Assembly: GCA_902627735.1 (NCBI GenBank)
Contig: CACOKI010000011.1
Coordinates: forward strand, 1 to 39,927
Length of the DNA: 39,927 nucleotides
Source of the DNA: an uncultured Pelagibacteraceae bacterium
GTDB taxonomy: Bacteria > Pseudomonadota > Alphaproteobacteria > Pelagibacterales > Pelagibacteraceae
Reading direction: 5' to 3'
Shown here: piece after piece, positions 1-7,786 of the stretch
Position numbering within the stretch: position 1 is the first letter of the stretch
Layout of the letters: every line of letters starts with the position of its first letter
Notes under the pieces: generated by a model
Told to the model about the DNA's origin: nothing
Seen by the model: the letters and a program-made list of their open reading frames with translations, nothing else
Database searches by the model: none
Position numbers and translations under genes: made by a program

Positions 1-91
1 TTTTTTTCACAATAGGTAAAAGCTTTTCAATTGTTTCGGAAGATAATTCATAAGTTTTTTCAGGAAGTTTTTTAAATCTTTTCGAGCTCAT
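1..91 (-). CDS. rplA: 50S ribosomal protein L1, N-terminal part (cut by window edge)
   Basis: The minus-strand reading frame opens with ATG at 91 and runs off the window at position 1, giving about 30 residues beginning MSSKRFKKLPEKTYELSSET. It lies one base after the stop of rplK, the position rplA occupies in nearly all bacteria. L1 is a primary 23S rRNA-binding protein of the L1 stalk and an autoregulator of the L11-L1 operon in E. coli. The assignment rests mainly on position and on the lysine-rich start; the diagnostic parts lie outside the window. Confidence 0.85.
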   Translation of the reverse strand, partial: MSSKRFKKLPEKTYELSSETIEKLLPIVKK

Positions 92-92
92 G

Positions 93-524
93 CTAATCCT
101 TTACTTCGATTCCCATTGATCTAGCTGAACCAGCAATAATTTTTACTGCTTGCTCTAAGTCTAAAGCATTTAAATCATTCATTTTTTGTTTAGCTATTTC
201 TTCAGCTTGTTTTTTTGTAATTGATGCTACAATATTTCTTCCTGGCTCTTGTGAACCACTTTTAAGTTTAGCAGCTTCTCTAATAAAAAATGATGCTGGA
301 GGAGATTTAATTTTAAAATCAAATTTTTTATCTTTATAAACAGTTATTTCTACTGGAACAGGTTTTCCAGCTAATGATTTTGTTTTATCATTAAAAGCTT
401 TACAAAATTCCATAATATTAACTCCTCGTTGTCCTAAAGCAGGACCAACTGGTGGTGCTGGATTAGCTTGACCTCCCTTTATTTGAAGCTTTATAAATCC
501 ACTAATTTCTTTTTTTGCTGCCAT
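93..524 (-). CDS. rplK: 50S ribosomal protein L11
   Basis: A 143-aa protein with the full L11 layout. The N-terminal domain has the proline-rich linker region ([20 protein letters not shown], about residues 15-34), and the C-terminal rRNA-binding domain follows, including the [17 protein letters not shown] stretch. Length matches the family (about 142 aa). L11 forms the base of the GTPase-associated centre and contacts EF-Tu, EF-G and release factors. The start overlaps the nusG stop by one base and the stop is one base before rplA, so this is a tightly coupled secE-nusG-rplK-rplA operon. Confidence 0.97.
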   Translation of the reverse strand: MAAKKEISGFIKLQIKGGQANPAPPVGPALGQRGVNIMEFCKAFNDKTKSLAGKPVPVEITVYKDKKFDFKIKSPPASFFIREAAKLKSGSQEPGRNIVASITKKQAEEIAKQKMNDLNALDLEQAVKIIAGSARSMGIEVKD

Positions 525-1054
525 TAACTAACTTTCTCCACTTGGTTATATTCTAAATCAACTGGTGTAGGTCTTCCAAATATTGAAACAGAGACTTTTA
601 ATCTTGATTTTTCCTCATCAATTCCTTCAACCATACCATTAAAGGATGCAAAAGGTCCATCAACAACTTGTACTTTTTCTCCCACGGTATACTCTATACC
701 AGATTTTGGCTGAGCTACACCATCTTTTATTTGTCCTAGTATTTTTTCTATTTCTTTATCTGAAACTGGAACTGGGATACCTTTTGAACCTAAAAAACCA
801 CTTACTCTCTTAATATTTTTTATCATATGGTAAATGTCATTATTCATCTCACTTTTAATTAATATGTAACCAGGAAAATATTTTTTTTTTCTTTGTATTC
901 TTTTGCCTCTTTTAACTTCTGTAACATCATGTGTAGGCACTATTATTTCCTCAAATTTGTCAGAAATTTTTGCTTTATCAGCCTCTTCCTTAATTAATCC
1001 AGCCACTTTATTTTCAAAACTTGAATGAGATTGAACGATGTACCAATTTTTCAT
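524..1054 (-). CDS. nusG: Transcription termination/antitermination protein NusG
   Basis: A 176-aa protein with an N-terminal NGN domain (starts [32 protein letters not shown] near residues 59-70) and a C-terminal KOW domain ([20 protein letters not shown] near residues 125-144). NusG binds RNA polymerase, suppresses pausing, and links transcription to Rho and to ribosomal protein S10. It overlaps secE and rplK by one base each, indicating translational coupling. Length is normal for the family and no residue looks out of place. Confidence 0.97.
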   Translation of the reverse strand: MKNWYIVQSHSSFENKVAGLIKEEADKAKISDKFEEIIVPTHDVTEVKRGKRIQRKKKYFPGYILIKSEMNNDIYHMIKNIKRVSGFLGSKGIPVPVSDKEIEKILGQIKDGVAQPKSGIEYTVGEKVQVVDGPFASFNGMVEGIDEEKSRLKVSVSIFGRPTPVDLEYNQVEKVS

Positions 1055-1245
1055 TAGATGCTTACCTTAAGTAATATTTCTAAAAAAAATTTAAGTACCT
1101 GGTCTAGTAATAAAAAAAATAATGACATAACTACAGCCATTAAAAAAACCATTAAAGCTCCTTGTAAAGTTTCTTTACCAGTAGGCCATGAAACTTTAAA
1201 TGCTTCCTGTTTTACTTCCTGAATGAATTTAATCGGGTTTTTCAT
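1054..1245 (-). CDS. secE: Preprotein translocase subunit SecE
   Basis: A short 63-aa protein of the single-membrane-span SecE type common outside the gammaproteobacteria. It has an amphipathic N-terminal helix with the conserved EVKQEAFKVSWPTGKE stretch (about residues 10-25), then one hydrophobic segment at about residues 30-55. SecE clamps SecY in the SecYEG channel of the inner membrane. It sits between tRNA-Trp upstream and nusG downstream, with a one-base overlap with nusG, which is the standard location. Confidence 0.95.
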   Translation of the reverse strand: MKNPIKFIQEVKQEAFKVSWPTGKETLQGALMVFLMAVVMSLFFLLLDQVLKFFLEILLKVSI

Positions 1246-1264
1246 ATTTTTTTTAATCTTAAAT

Positions 1265-1340
1265 TGGCAGGAGCGGAGGGACTCGAACCCTCAGCCTCCG
1301 GTTTTGGAGACCGGCGCTCTACCAATTGAGCTACACTCCT
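1265..1340 (-). tRNA. tRNA-Trp (CCA anticodon)
   Basis: The reverse complement folds as a 76-nt tRNA: acceptor stem AGGAGTG paired with the CTCCT side, D arm, anticodon loop CTCCAAA giving CCA, and a T arm with GGTTCGAGTCC. The CCA end is encoded. It lies 9 bp downstream of the tuf stop and 19 bp before secE, so it is probably cut from the tuf-secE transcript. Confidence 0.97.
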
Positions 1341-1349
1341 ATATAGAGC

Positions 1350-2540
1350 TTACTCTATAATTTTAGTTACTACTCCTGCTCCTACTGTTCTTCCACCTTC
1401 TCTAATTGCAAAGTTTAATTTCTCAGACATTGCAATTGGAGTGATTAATTTTACTGTAAACTTAGCATCATCACCTGGCATTACCATTTCTGTACCAGAT
1501 GGTAATTCTACTTCACCTGTTACGTCAGTTGTTCTAAAGTAAAACTGTGGTCTATATTTTGTAAAAAAAGGAGTGTGTCTGCCACCTTCTTCTTTTTTTA
1601 ATACATAAGCTTGAGCTTCAAATTTAGTATGAGGCGTTACTGAACCAGATTTACAAAGAACTTGTCCTCGTTCTACATCAGTTCTCTCAACACCTCTCAA
1701 AAGTACTCCGATGTTATCTCCAGCTTCACCTGAGTCTAAAAGTTTTCTAAACATTTCAACTCCAGTACAAACAGATTTTTTTGTTTCTCTAATTCCAACG
1801 ATTTCAATCTCATCACCTGTTTTAATTACACCAGATTCTACTCTTCCTGTAACAACAGTACCTCTTCCAGAAATTGAAAAAACATCTTCTACAGGCATTA
1901 AAAAATCTTTATCTTTTGGTCTGTCTGGTTGTGGAATAAATTCATCTACATTTTTCATTAATTGTAAGATGGAATTTTTTCCTATTTCATCATCTCTTCC
2001 CTCTACTGCTGCTAATGCAGAACCTTTTGCGATTGGAGTTTTATCTCCTGGGAATTTATATGATGTTAATAACTCTTTAATTTCTTCTTCAACAAGATCA
2101 ATCATTTCTTTATCATCAACCTGATCAACTTTGTTTAAGTAGACAACAATTGCAGGAACACCAACTTGTCTTGCTAAAAGTATGTGTTCTCTGGTTTGTG
2201 GCATAGGGCCATCAGCTGCGTTAACAACTAGAATTGCACCATCCATTTGAGCAGCACCAGTAATCATATTTTTTACATAGTCAGCATGTCCTGGACAATC
2301 TACATGTGCATAGTGTCTTTTTTCTGTTTCATACTCAACGTGCGCCGTTGAAATTGTAATTCCTCTTTCTTTTTCCTCTGGAGCTTTATCAATTTGATCA
2401 TACGCAATAGCTGTTGCACCACCTGTTTCAGCTAAAACTTTAGTGATTGCTGCAGTCAAGGTTGTTTTACCATGATCGACGTGGCCTATAGTACCGATAT
2501 TACAATGCGGTTTATTTCTTACAAATTTTTCTTTCGACAT
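1350..2540 (-). CDS. tuf: Elongation factor Tu
   Basis: A 396-aa protein, the usual EF-Tu length. G motifs visible are G1 GHVDHGKTT (about residues 19-27), G2 RGITI, G3 DCPGH, G4 NKVD and G5 GSAL; the beta-barrel domains 2 and 3 follow. EF-Tu delivers aminoacyl-tRNA to the ribosome as a GTP complex. It is flanked by tRNA-Gly upstream and tRNA-Trp then secE downstream, the same order as the tufB locus of E. coli. Open frames on the opposite strand here are shadows of this well-conserved gene. Confidence 0.99.
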   Translation of the reverse strand: MSKEKFVRNKPHCNIGTIGHVDHGKTTLTAAITKVLAETGGATAIAYDQIDKAPEEKERGITISTAHVEYETEKRHYAHVDCPGHADYVKNMITGAAQMDGAILVVNAADGPMPQTREHILLARQVGVPAIVVYLNKVDQVDDKEMIDLVEEEIKELLTSYKFPGDKTPIAKGSALAAVEGRDDEIGKNSILQLMKNVDEFIPQPDRPKDKDFLMPVEDVFSISGRGTVVTGRVESGVIKTGDEIEIVGIRETKKSVCTGVEMFRKLLDSGEAGDNIGVLLRGVERTDVERGQVLCKSGSVTPHTKFEAQAYVLKKEEGGRHTPFFTKYRPQFYFRTTDVTGEVELPSGTEMVMPGDDAKFTVKLITPIAMSEKLNFAIREGGRTVGAGVVTKIIE

Positions 2541-2572
2541 TTTTTTTCCTCTTTATTTATAATTTTATTTCT

Positions 2573-2646
2573 TGGAGCGGGTAAAGGGAATCGAACCCTT
2601 ACATCCAGCTTGGAAGGCTAGCGTTCTACCATTGAACTACACCCGC
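2573..2646 (-). tRNA. tRNA-Gly (TCC anticodon)
   Basis: The reverse complement gives a 74-nt tRNA beginning GCGGGTGTAGTTCAATGG and ending CCCGCTCCA. The anticodon loop CTTCCAA reads TCC. It is 32 bp upstream of the tuf start and downstream of tRNA-Tyr on the same strand, so the three probably share one transcript. Confidence 0.97.
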
Positions 2647-2692
2647 ACAAACCCAAGAATAACACTCCAGTATTATTTAAAATTCTATTGAA

Positions 2693-2778
2693 TGGTGGAG
2701 GGGGAAAGATTCGAACTTTCGAAGACCGAAGTCAACGGGTTTACAGCCCGCCCCATTTGACCGCTCTGGAACCCCTCC
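2693..2778 (-). tRNA. tRNA-Tyr (GTA anticodon)
   Basis: An 86-nt class II tRNA with a long variable arm (TGACTTCGGTCT region), acceptor stem GGAGGGG, anticodon loop CTGTAAA giving GTA, and an encoded CCA. It is the first gene of the tRNA-Tyr, tRNA-Gly, tuf, tRNA-Trp, secE, nusG, rplK, rplA series. A perfect 5-bp hairpin (2783-2796, GGGGA-AGTG-TCCCC) lies just upstream, in the likely 5' leader. Confidence 0.97.
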
Positions 2779-2826
2779 CTTCGGGGAAGTGTCCCCTTGT
2801 TCAATAAAGCTTCAAACAACAAGCGT

Positions 2827-2854
2827 TTTATATATTTTATTTGTGCAAATGCAA
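2827..2854 (-). promoter_or_regulatory. Candidate sigma-70 promoter for the tRNA-Tyr/tuf operon
   Basis: Reading the minus strand, TTGCAT (plus positions 2849-2854) is followed after 16 bp by TATAAA (2827-2832). This would start transcription near 2820, about 40 nt before tRNA-Tyr. It is the only gap upstream of this stable-RNA and translation operon, so a strong promoter is expected here. AT-rich DNA yields such matches by chance, so this is a prediction. Confidence 0.5.
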
Positions 2855-2908
2855 CACGTGATTTAATAGGAAAATATTCAAAAAAACGTGTAAAACATAG
2901 GATTATTT

Positions 2909-3652
2909 ATGAATAAATCATCATTTTTCATTGTTGGCCAACACGCTGTTATTGAGGCTCTCAAAAATCCAAAAAGAAAGGTACTGAGAGTTTTTTTAAC
3001 AGAGGAAAGCAAAAAAAATATACACAGAAAAAGCCCAAATAAAAACCTTCTTAATGATGTAAAAGTTTATTTTAAAACTAAAAAAGAATTAGACAAATAT
3101 AGCACCAAAGAAAATTTACTACATCAAGGTTATGTCGCTGAGATAGAACACTTGGAAAAACCAATACTTAAAGAGTTTATAAAAAGTAAAAGTAACATTA
3201 CTTTAGTCTGTTTAGATGGGGTTACAGATCCTAGAAATATTGGAGCTTTAATTAGAAGTGCTACATCCTTTAATATTGATGGAATTATTATTAAAGAGCG
3301 ACATTATCCAAGCGAAAGTAAACTTATGTATAAATCTTCTAGTGGCGCAATTGAGTATATGAATATTTTTGAAGTATCGAACATAAATTCTACCTTGAAA
3401 AACCTTAAAGATAAAAATTTTTGGGTTTATGGCTTTGATAATAACGGTAATAAAGATTTTACAAATATAGAATGGAAAGGAAATAATATTCTTTTATTTG
3501 GTTCAGAGGGATTTGGTATGCATCAACATACAACTAAATATGCTGATTTTTTAGTAAAAATAGATATCGATGATAAAGTAGAAAGCTTAAATATCTCAAA
3601 TAGTGCTGCAATTGTGTTTCATCATTTGAGTTATTTAAAAAAAAATAGTTGA
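2909..3652 (+). CDS. rlmB: 23S rRNA (guanosine-2'-O-)-methyltransferase RlmB, SpoU family
   Basis: A 247-aa SpoU-class methyltransferase. It has an N-terminal L30e-like substrate domain (FIVGQHAVIEALKNPKRKV from about residue 7), then the SPOUT catalytic domain. Its three motifs are LDGVTDPRNIGALIRSA (about 102-118), LFGSEGFGMH (about 196-205) and ESLNISNSAAI (about 225-235). RlmB-type enzymes methylate G2251 of the 23S P-loop; a TrmH-like target is the main alternative. It is divergent from the tuf operon and 33 bp upstream of tRNA-Thr on the same strand, so it may be co-transcribed with it. Confidence 0.9.
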   Translation: MNKSSFFIVGQHAVIEALKNPKRKVLRVFLTEESKKNIHRKSPNKNLLNDVKVYFKTKKELDKYSTKENLLHQGYVAEIEHLEKPILKEFIKSKSNITLVCLDGVTDPRNIGALIRSATSFNIDGIIIKERHYPSESKLMYKSSSGAIEYMNIFEVSNINSTLKNLKDKNFWVYGFDNNGNKDFTNIEWKGNNILLFGSEGFGMHQHTTKYADFLVKIDIDDKVESLNISNSAAIVFHHLSYLKKNS

Positions 3653-3685
3653 TTAATTTTAAAATAATTAATAATTATTGCTCAT

Positions 3686-3761
3686 GCCCTTGTAGCTCAG
3701 CTGGTAGAGCAATTGATTTGTAATCAATAGGTCCGCGGTTCGAATCCGTGCGGGGGCACCA
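3686..3761 (+). tRNA. tRNA-Thr (TGT anticodon), attachment target of island 1
   Basis: A 76-nt tRNA with acceptor stem GCCCTTG/CGGGGGC (containing G-U pairs), anticodon stem-loop TTGATTTGTAATCAA giving TGT, T arm CGGTTCGAATCCG, and an encoded CCA. The gene is complete. Its 3' part from the anticodon arm onward is duplicated exactly at 5575-5630, the sign of site-specific integration into the tRNA. Confidence 0.97.
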
Positions 3762-3763
3762 CT
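3708..3763 (+). repeat. Direct repeat, island 1 left end (3' part of tRNA-Thr plus CT)
   Basis: This 56-bp stretch is identical to 5575-5630. It begins AGCAATTGATTTGTAATCAA, so it includes the whole anticodon arm, and it ends two bases beyond CCA (ACT). Flanking bases diverge at both ends. The palindromic anticodon arm is the usual crossover region for tyrosine recombinases that use tRNA genes. Confidence 0.93.
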
Positions 3764-3819
3764 TCACTTACTTTTTAATCAAAATAATTTATGCAAAGAC
3801 TATTCTTACGACAATAAGT

Positions 3820-3848
3820 GTTGTCAGATTGTTGTCAAATTGTTGTAA
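3820..3848 (+). repeat. 11-bp-phased direct repeats, left end of island 1
   Basis: Three copies of a 7-mer, GTTGTCA at 3820-3826, GTTGTCA at 3831-3837 and GTTGTAA at 3842-3848, start exactly 11 bp apart. The same motif in the same orientation and spacing recurs at 5505-5522 near the other end. Helical phasing suggests binding sites for an oligomeric protein such as a recombinase arm domain or an excisionase. Function is inferred. Confidence 0.75.
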
Positions 3849-3859
3849 AATCAAATAAT

Positions 3860-4837
3860 CTATTTGTGCTCTTTGAAAAATGCTTTTCTATTTTCTGCTT
3901 GAGCAATCATTTTTTTAATTTTTGCAACTGTCATATGACACTCAATATAAACAGTGCCCTTGGTAATTAATTTTCCTAAATCTTTATTAGACATTTCTCT
4001 TCTATTAGGTGGTAAAAATCTTAAGTCATTGGCACTTGCAAAAGTTTTTAATGTAGAAGATTTAATTCCAAAATGAACTCCTTGTACGCCCTCTTCAACC
4101 CATGTAGCAACTGCAATACCAACTACATTTCCTTTTTGATTAATAATTGGTCCTCCACTGTTACCTTGGTTAATCGCAGCATCGGTTTGAAAAAAAGAAT
4201 AGTTGTCTCCTGCGCCAGCTAGAGCGGTTACCACACCTTTATGAGTTTTAATTGCTGAACTAATTTGCTTGCCCAATGGAAAACCTGCTACAATAACATC
4301 TTCTAACAAAGATACATCTTCGTTTGAAACAGGAAATATTACATTTGGTTTTTCATTTGATTTTAAAATTGCAATGTCATTTACCTTATCAACAGCTAAA
4401 ACCTTAACCTCTGACTGACTTCCCTTAAAAGTTAACTTGTTTATATCACAACCCTCTATTACGTGATAATTAGTTATCGCATGTCCATCTCTTGAAACAA
4501 AGAAACCTGAGCCTGAGCCCGCAGGAACTATTTTGTCATCATCAGGTGTTGATTTGGGCTTTGTCTTTTTTTTTGGTTTTTCTGTTATTTGTATATCAGG
4601 TTCTTTTTGTTTTACTCCGTTGATTGAATAGACATAGCAACCTTCAGGATAATTTTTACCTGCTGTACCTGTTTTACATTTGGCGATAGCTATTCCAATA
4701 GCGAGGTCAACATCACTATATTCCATTGACTCATATAATATTGGTGAAAGTTTATGTTTAGAAACAACTACATTGTCTGCATAAGTATTTCCACTTAACA
4801 ACAAACCCAGAACCGCGATCCCTAAAAGTTTTTTCAT
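3860..4837 (-). CDS. Secreted trypsin-like (S1C/DegP-type) serine protease without PDZ
   Basis: A 325-aa protein with a signal peptide (MKKLLGIAVLGLLLSGNTYA, cleavage near residue 20). A Lys/Pro-rich linker (about 87-105) leads into a chymotrypsin-fold domain. The catalytic triad is visible: His125 in ITNYHVI, Asp154 in VNDIAIL and Ser227 in NQGNSGGP. The C-terminal 50 residues are basic and unassigned; no PDZ domain is seen, unlike DegP/DegQ. It probably acts in the periplasm. As island cargo, lying 3 bp downstream of the zinc-ribbon gene, it probably forms a two-gene operon with it. Substrate unknown. Confidence 0.88.
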   Translation of the reverse strand: MKKLLGIAVLGLLLSGNTYADNVVVSKHKLSPILYESMEYSDVDLAIGIAIAKCKTGTAGKNYPEGCYVYSINGVKQKEPDIQITEKPKKKTKPKSTPDDDKIVPAGSGSGFFVSRDGHAITNYHVIEGCDINKLTFKGSQSEVKVLAVDKVNDIAILKSNEKPNVIFPVSNEDVSLLEDVIVAGFPLGKQISSAIKTHKGVVTALAGAGDNYSFFQTDAAINQGNSGGPIINQKGNVVGIAVATWVEEGVQGVHFGIKSSTLKTFASANDLRFLPPNRREMSNKDLGKLITKGTVYIECHMTVAKIKKMIAQAENRKAFFKEHK

Positions 4838-4840
4838 AAT

Positions 4841-5488
4841 TTATAAAGCATTTCCAATTGCAGATAATATCAAAACAACGGTACCAATTTTAGCTGCTGT
4901 TGCATATCCATAAGTTTGACCAGATTTGATCATTTGTTTTTTATATCTTTCAGCAGAATTAAATACTCCCATAACTGAAAGAACTAACCAAACTAAATGA
5001 ATGATTCCAACAAAATATATTAAACCCTGCTCTGCTCTATTACTAACAAGGACATACTCCCAAACTCTAAAGATTGCATTACCTCCAAAAAAATAACCCC
5101 AAAATGTTACCCCTAAACTTTTTGTACCATTAAAGAAGTATTCACCATCGTTTGTAGTTTTAGAATAATTAGATGTTTGAGTTCTGTTAGGTGTATTTGA
5201 AGAAGTAGATTTACGTCTTTCAATATCTCTCAATGCATCTTCGGTTTTTACTTTTTGTAATGTATTACCACAAGCTTGACAAGTTTGTGCTCCAATAAGA
5301 GTTACAGGGATTTCTAATAATTTATATCTACTATTACAAAACGTTTTTTCACATCTAGCATATCCATAGTCTGGTTTTAGTTTTTTAACTTTAACTACTT
5401 TTGTAGGATTAGGCACACCACAACTAGGACAAGTACTTGCCTCTGTTGAAACTTTCTTTTTACATTCTCTACAGGGTTTAAGTGCCAT
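4841..5488 (-). CDS. Double zinc-ribbon membrane protein, function unknown
   Basis: A 215-aa protein. Two CxxC...CxxC-type zinc ribbons occupy the N-terminus: Cys6/9/20/23, then Cys46/51/70/73 in a less regular second unit. A polar Ser/Thr/Asn-rich linker (about 85-120) follows, then about three hydrophobic segments (roughly 125-145, 152-175 and 197-215). The ribbons are expected to face the cytoplasm. It is the first gene of the island 1 cargo pair, followed after 3 bp by the secreted protease. The pairing of a cytoplasmic sensor-like module with a periplasmic protease hints at a joint role, but I do not recognise the family and assign no function. Confidence 0.75.
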   Translation of the reverse strand: MALKPCRECKKKVSTEASTCPSCGVPNPTKVVKVKKLKPDYGYARCEKTFCNSRYKLLEIPVTLIGAQTCQACGNTLQKVKTEDALRDIERRKSTSSNTPNRTQTSNYSKTTNDGEYFFNGTKSLGVTFWGYFFGGNAIFRVWEYVLVSNRAEQGLIYFVGIIHLVWLVLSVMGVFNSAERYKKQMIKSGQTYGYATAAKIGTVVLILSAIGNAL

Positions 5489-5504
5489 TTAAAATACTAC
5501 CATT

Positions 5505-5522
5505 GTTGTCAGATTGTTGCCA
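5505..5522 (+). repeat. 11-bp-phased direct repeats, right end of island 1
   Basis: GTTGTCA at 5505-5511 and GTTGCCA at 5516-5522 start 11 bp apart, matching sequence, orientation and spacing of the left-end repeats at 3820-3848. A related TTGTTGCAAACAA (5545-5557, TTGTT-GCA-AACAA inverted repeat) lies between them and the tRNA fragment. This supports a designed element end. Confidence 0.7.
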
Positions 5523-5574
5523 AGTCAAAAGTTTTTTAGAAATATTGTTGCAAACAAATGTTTATTTAAACTTT

Positions 5575-5630
5575 AGCAATTGATTTGTAATCAATAGGTC
5601 CGCGGTTCGAATCCGTGCGGGGGCACCACT
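5575..5630 (+). repeat. Direct repeat, island 1 right end (tRNA-Thr 3' fragment)
   Basis: An exact 56-bp copy of 3708-3763: the anticodon arm, variable loop, T arm, 3' acceptor strand and CCA of tRNA-Thr, without the 5' acceptor strand and D arm. It cannot form a full tRNA and should not be annotated as one. Its last two bases form part of the stop codon of the convergent 703-aa gene (TAG read from 5631-5629). Confidence 0.93.
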
Positions 5631-7740
5631 AAAAACTGTTACTTACAATTATATTCGCCCCATAGTCAGGTATATCACTAAAAAAATTATATTTGGATGA
5701 AATTTTTAAGTCGAAGTTATTTGTTTTTTTTATAAATTTTAAATTTGTATTACTTGTTTCGTCAAGTTCTAATACAATTTTTATTTCATCAACTGGAACA
5801 TATCCTAAAGATAAAAAAAACTCATTATAGTAACCTTTTCCACTTGCGCCAAATCTCTCAAAGTTTGTTACTATTGACCAACCTGTGACTGTAGTTATGT
5901 CTAAACCATATCCAATTCTATAATTATGTTTTGATTTGTTATTTGCTTTATATTTATAAACGGTATTTTGATTGTTTAGATAATAAAATTCTGCGTTAGA
6001 AGATGGACTTAAATCTCCCACATACTCTAATCTCCCATGATGGATTATTTTTTTTTCTTTTTCCTGTTTTTCTTTATCGAAAAGTACCCCAATTGTTGCC
6101 AATGCATTTTTAATATTTTGTTCTTTAAAAATTAATGCATCACTTAAACTGTTACCTAAAGTAGTTTTTTCTCTAAAAGCTTTAAGTTTTGTATATCCAA
6201 AGTCTAATTTGATACCAGGATTTAGATTTATTTCTCTATCATGTAATCTTTTTCCAAAATTAACTGACCCATAAATTTGTTGTCCTTCTCTATTTCCTTT
6301 AAGAGTATTACCATAAGTAACTCTTGTATGGTCAGTATCTAATAAACTTAACCCAATAATCCCATCTGTAAAAAAATCATCTTCGCCAATTTTTGTTCCA
6401 TAAAGAGCTAAACTATAAGAATCTGTATCTAGTCCTGTGCCTTGGCCACCAATATCAATATTATCATTTCCATATTGAAAAACATATCCATACATTACAT
6501 CTCTATCTTCATCTTTAATCCTATCGGCACCAATTGAAATACCATATGTGTGAATATCTCTAGATGAAGTATCTATTGCATGTCTTTTACCTAGACTTAC
6601 TCTACCCTCACTCCATTGAAACCAATCATCACTATTATAAGTTCTATCTTTTTCCTTTTTAAAAGTTTCTAAAGTGCTAACTAATTTTGCAATTTTTTGA
6701 TTTGTAAAATCAATTTCAGCATTCAAGTTTGTAAGATTATCTTTATTTTTATGTCTTCTTAACCATTCAGTTCTATGAAACACTGGAAGTATATTATTCC
6801 TAATAATTCTTTTAGATAACTCCACGTTAGCTTCAATGATAGCTTTCACATCACCATTAGTTGATGCATCAAGACAAGTTATAGTTCCAGCACAATCAAG
6901 ATCATATTCATAAATTACATTATCATCTGAACTGCTTCCGTCATCTCCAGTAACATATAGTTTCGTAAAATTAGATGAAAATTTAAATCCTCGCATCTCA
7001 CCTGTTTGTGAGCTAATTGAAAAAGTAGTCTCATGTGTAATTGTGCTTATATCCCATGCAGTGGGCAGTTTATATCTATTAATATCGTCTCCACCATTAC
7101 CACCTAAATACATAAATGTTCCATCTGAACTAAATTGTATATTTCTTAAATTATTTTCTTCACCTGTAAAAGAATTTGACTCTACTTTGTTAGTTGCACT
7201 CGATAAGTCCCATGGTGTTGATAAATCAAATTGTTTGACTTTTCCATGGTCTCGTTGCGCGATATACACACGAGTACCATCAGATTTAAAAGCTAGTGCT
7301 CTTATCTGAACGTCATCAGAAATACTCAAGCTAGTATCATATGATATAGTTTGGGTATCCCAAGCAGTGGTAAGATTAAACTGTTCTACACCAACCGAGC
7401 CTGAGTTACTATGAATTACATACATGACTTTTCCATCAGGTTTAAATTCTATTGCATGGGGCTTATCCATAGCAGCCCCTCCAGACACCAAAAGGTTAGT
7501 CTGAGAAGTTTTGGTTGCGGTGCTAATATCAAATGGAACGTTTAATGAATATTCAATAACTGTAGGAGTTGCATCATCAGAAGTAACATATACCCTTGTT
7601 CCATCTGGTTTTATAAAAATTCCTCTCAAATCATCAGTATCATCAGAAATATCTTTTGATTGTTTAAATTGTAAATCAGCAAAAGAATTAGAAAAAAATG
7701 TAAAAACGAAAAATAAGACAAATAAAAACTTTTTCTTCAT
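5629..7740 (-). CDS. Beta-propeller-repeat outer-membrane autotransporter-like protein
   Basis: A 703-aa protein with a signal peptide (about 1-21, ending SNSFA). Five propeller-type repeats of about 45-50 residues follow (about 25-285), each with a xPDGTxxYV-like strand and a FDLSTPWDIST-like closing motif. A linker (about 290-380) leads to a C-terminal beta-barrel rich in alternating aromatic/polar strands and ending in Phe, as in BAM-inserted proteins. The likely design is a type V-like surface protein displaying a propeller. Ligand unknown. Its stop codon overlaps the island 1 repeat, so in the empty site it lay directly against tRNA-Thr. Confidence 0.75.
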   Translation of the reverse strand: MKKKFLFVLFFVFTFFSNSFADLQFKQSKDISDDTDDLRGIFIKPDGTRVYVTSDDATPTVIEYSLNVPFDISTATKTSQTNLLVSGGAAMDKPHAIEFKPDGKVMYVIHSNSGSVGVEQFNLTTAWDTQTISYDTSLSISDDVQIRALAFKSDGTRVYIAQRDHGKVKQFDLSTPWDLSSATNKVESNSFTGEENNLRNIQFSSDGTFMYLGGNGGDDINRYKLPTAWDISTITHETTFSISSQTGEMRGFKFSSNFTKLYVTGDDGSSSDDNVIYEYDLDCAGTITCLDASTNGDVKAIIEANVELSKRIIRNNILPVFHRTEWLRRHKNKDNLTNLNAEIDFTNQKIAKLVSTLETFKKEKDRTYNSDDWFQWSEGRVSLGKRHAIDTSSRDIHTYGISIGADRIKDEDRDVMYGYVFQYGNDNIDIGGQGTGLDTDSYSLALYGTKIGEDDFFTDGIIGLSLLDTDHTRVTYGNTLKGNREGQQIYGSVNFGKRLHDREINLNPGIKLDFGYTKLKAFREKTTLGNSLSDALIFKEQNIKNALATIGVLFDKEKQEKEKKIIHHGRLEYVGDLSPSSNAEFYYLNNQNTVYKYKANNKSKHNYRIGYGLDITTVTGWSIVTNFERFGASGKGYYNEFFLSLGYVPVDEIKIVLELDETSNTNLKFIKKTNNFDLKISSKYNFFSDIPDYGANIIVSNSF

Positions 7741-7786
7741 TATCTATTAAAAATATTTATAATTTAACATTCTAGATAAAAACAAA

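Larger units (their letters stand above)
3708..5630. mobile_element. Integrase-less genomic island 1 in tRNA-Thr
   Basis: About 1.9 kb are bounded by 56-bp direct repeats derived from the 3' part of tRNA-Thr. Inside are two minus-strand genes, a secreted serine protease and a zinc-ribbon membrane protein, plus short phased repeats near each end. No integrase, excisionase or replication gene is present and there is no room for one. Removing the island would place tRNA-Thr directly next to the 3' end of the convergent autotransporter gene. It is either a cargo element mobilised in trans or an immobilised remnant; the intact ends on both sides favour the former. Confidence 0.82.

Noticed and set aside
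1711..2124. 137-aa open frame on the plus strand inside tuf
   Set aside because: It lies entirely opposite a highly conserved EF-Tu gene and has no recognisable features.
2783..2796. Hairpin GGGGA-AGTG-TCCCC as a terminator
   Set aside because: No T-run follows on either strand, and it lies in the 5' leader of tRNA-Tyr rather than after a gene.
5575..5630. Possible second tRNA-Thr gene
   Set aside because: Only the anticodon arm to CCA is present; the 5' acceptor strand and D arm are missing, so it is an attachment-site repeat.
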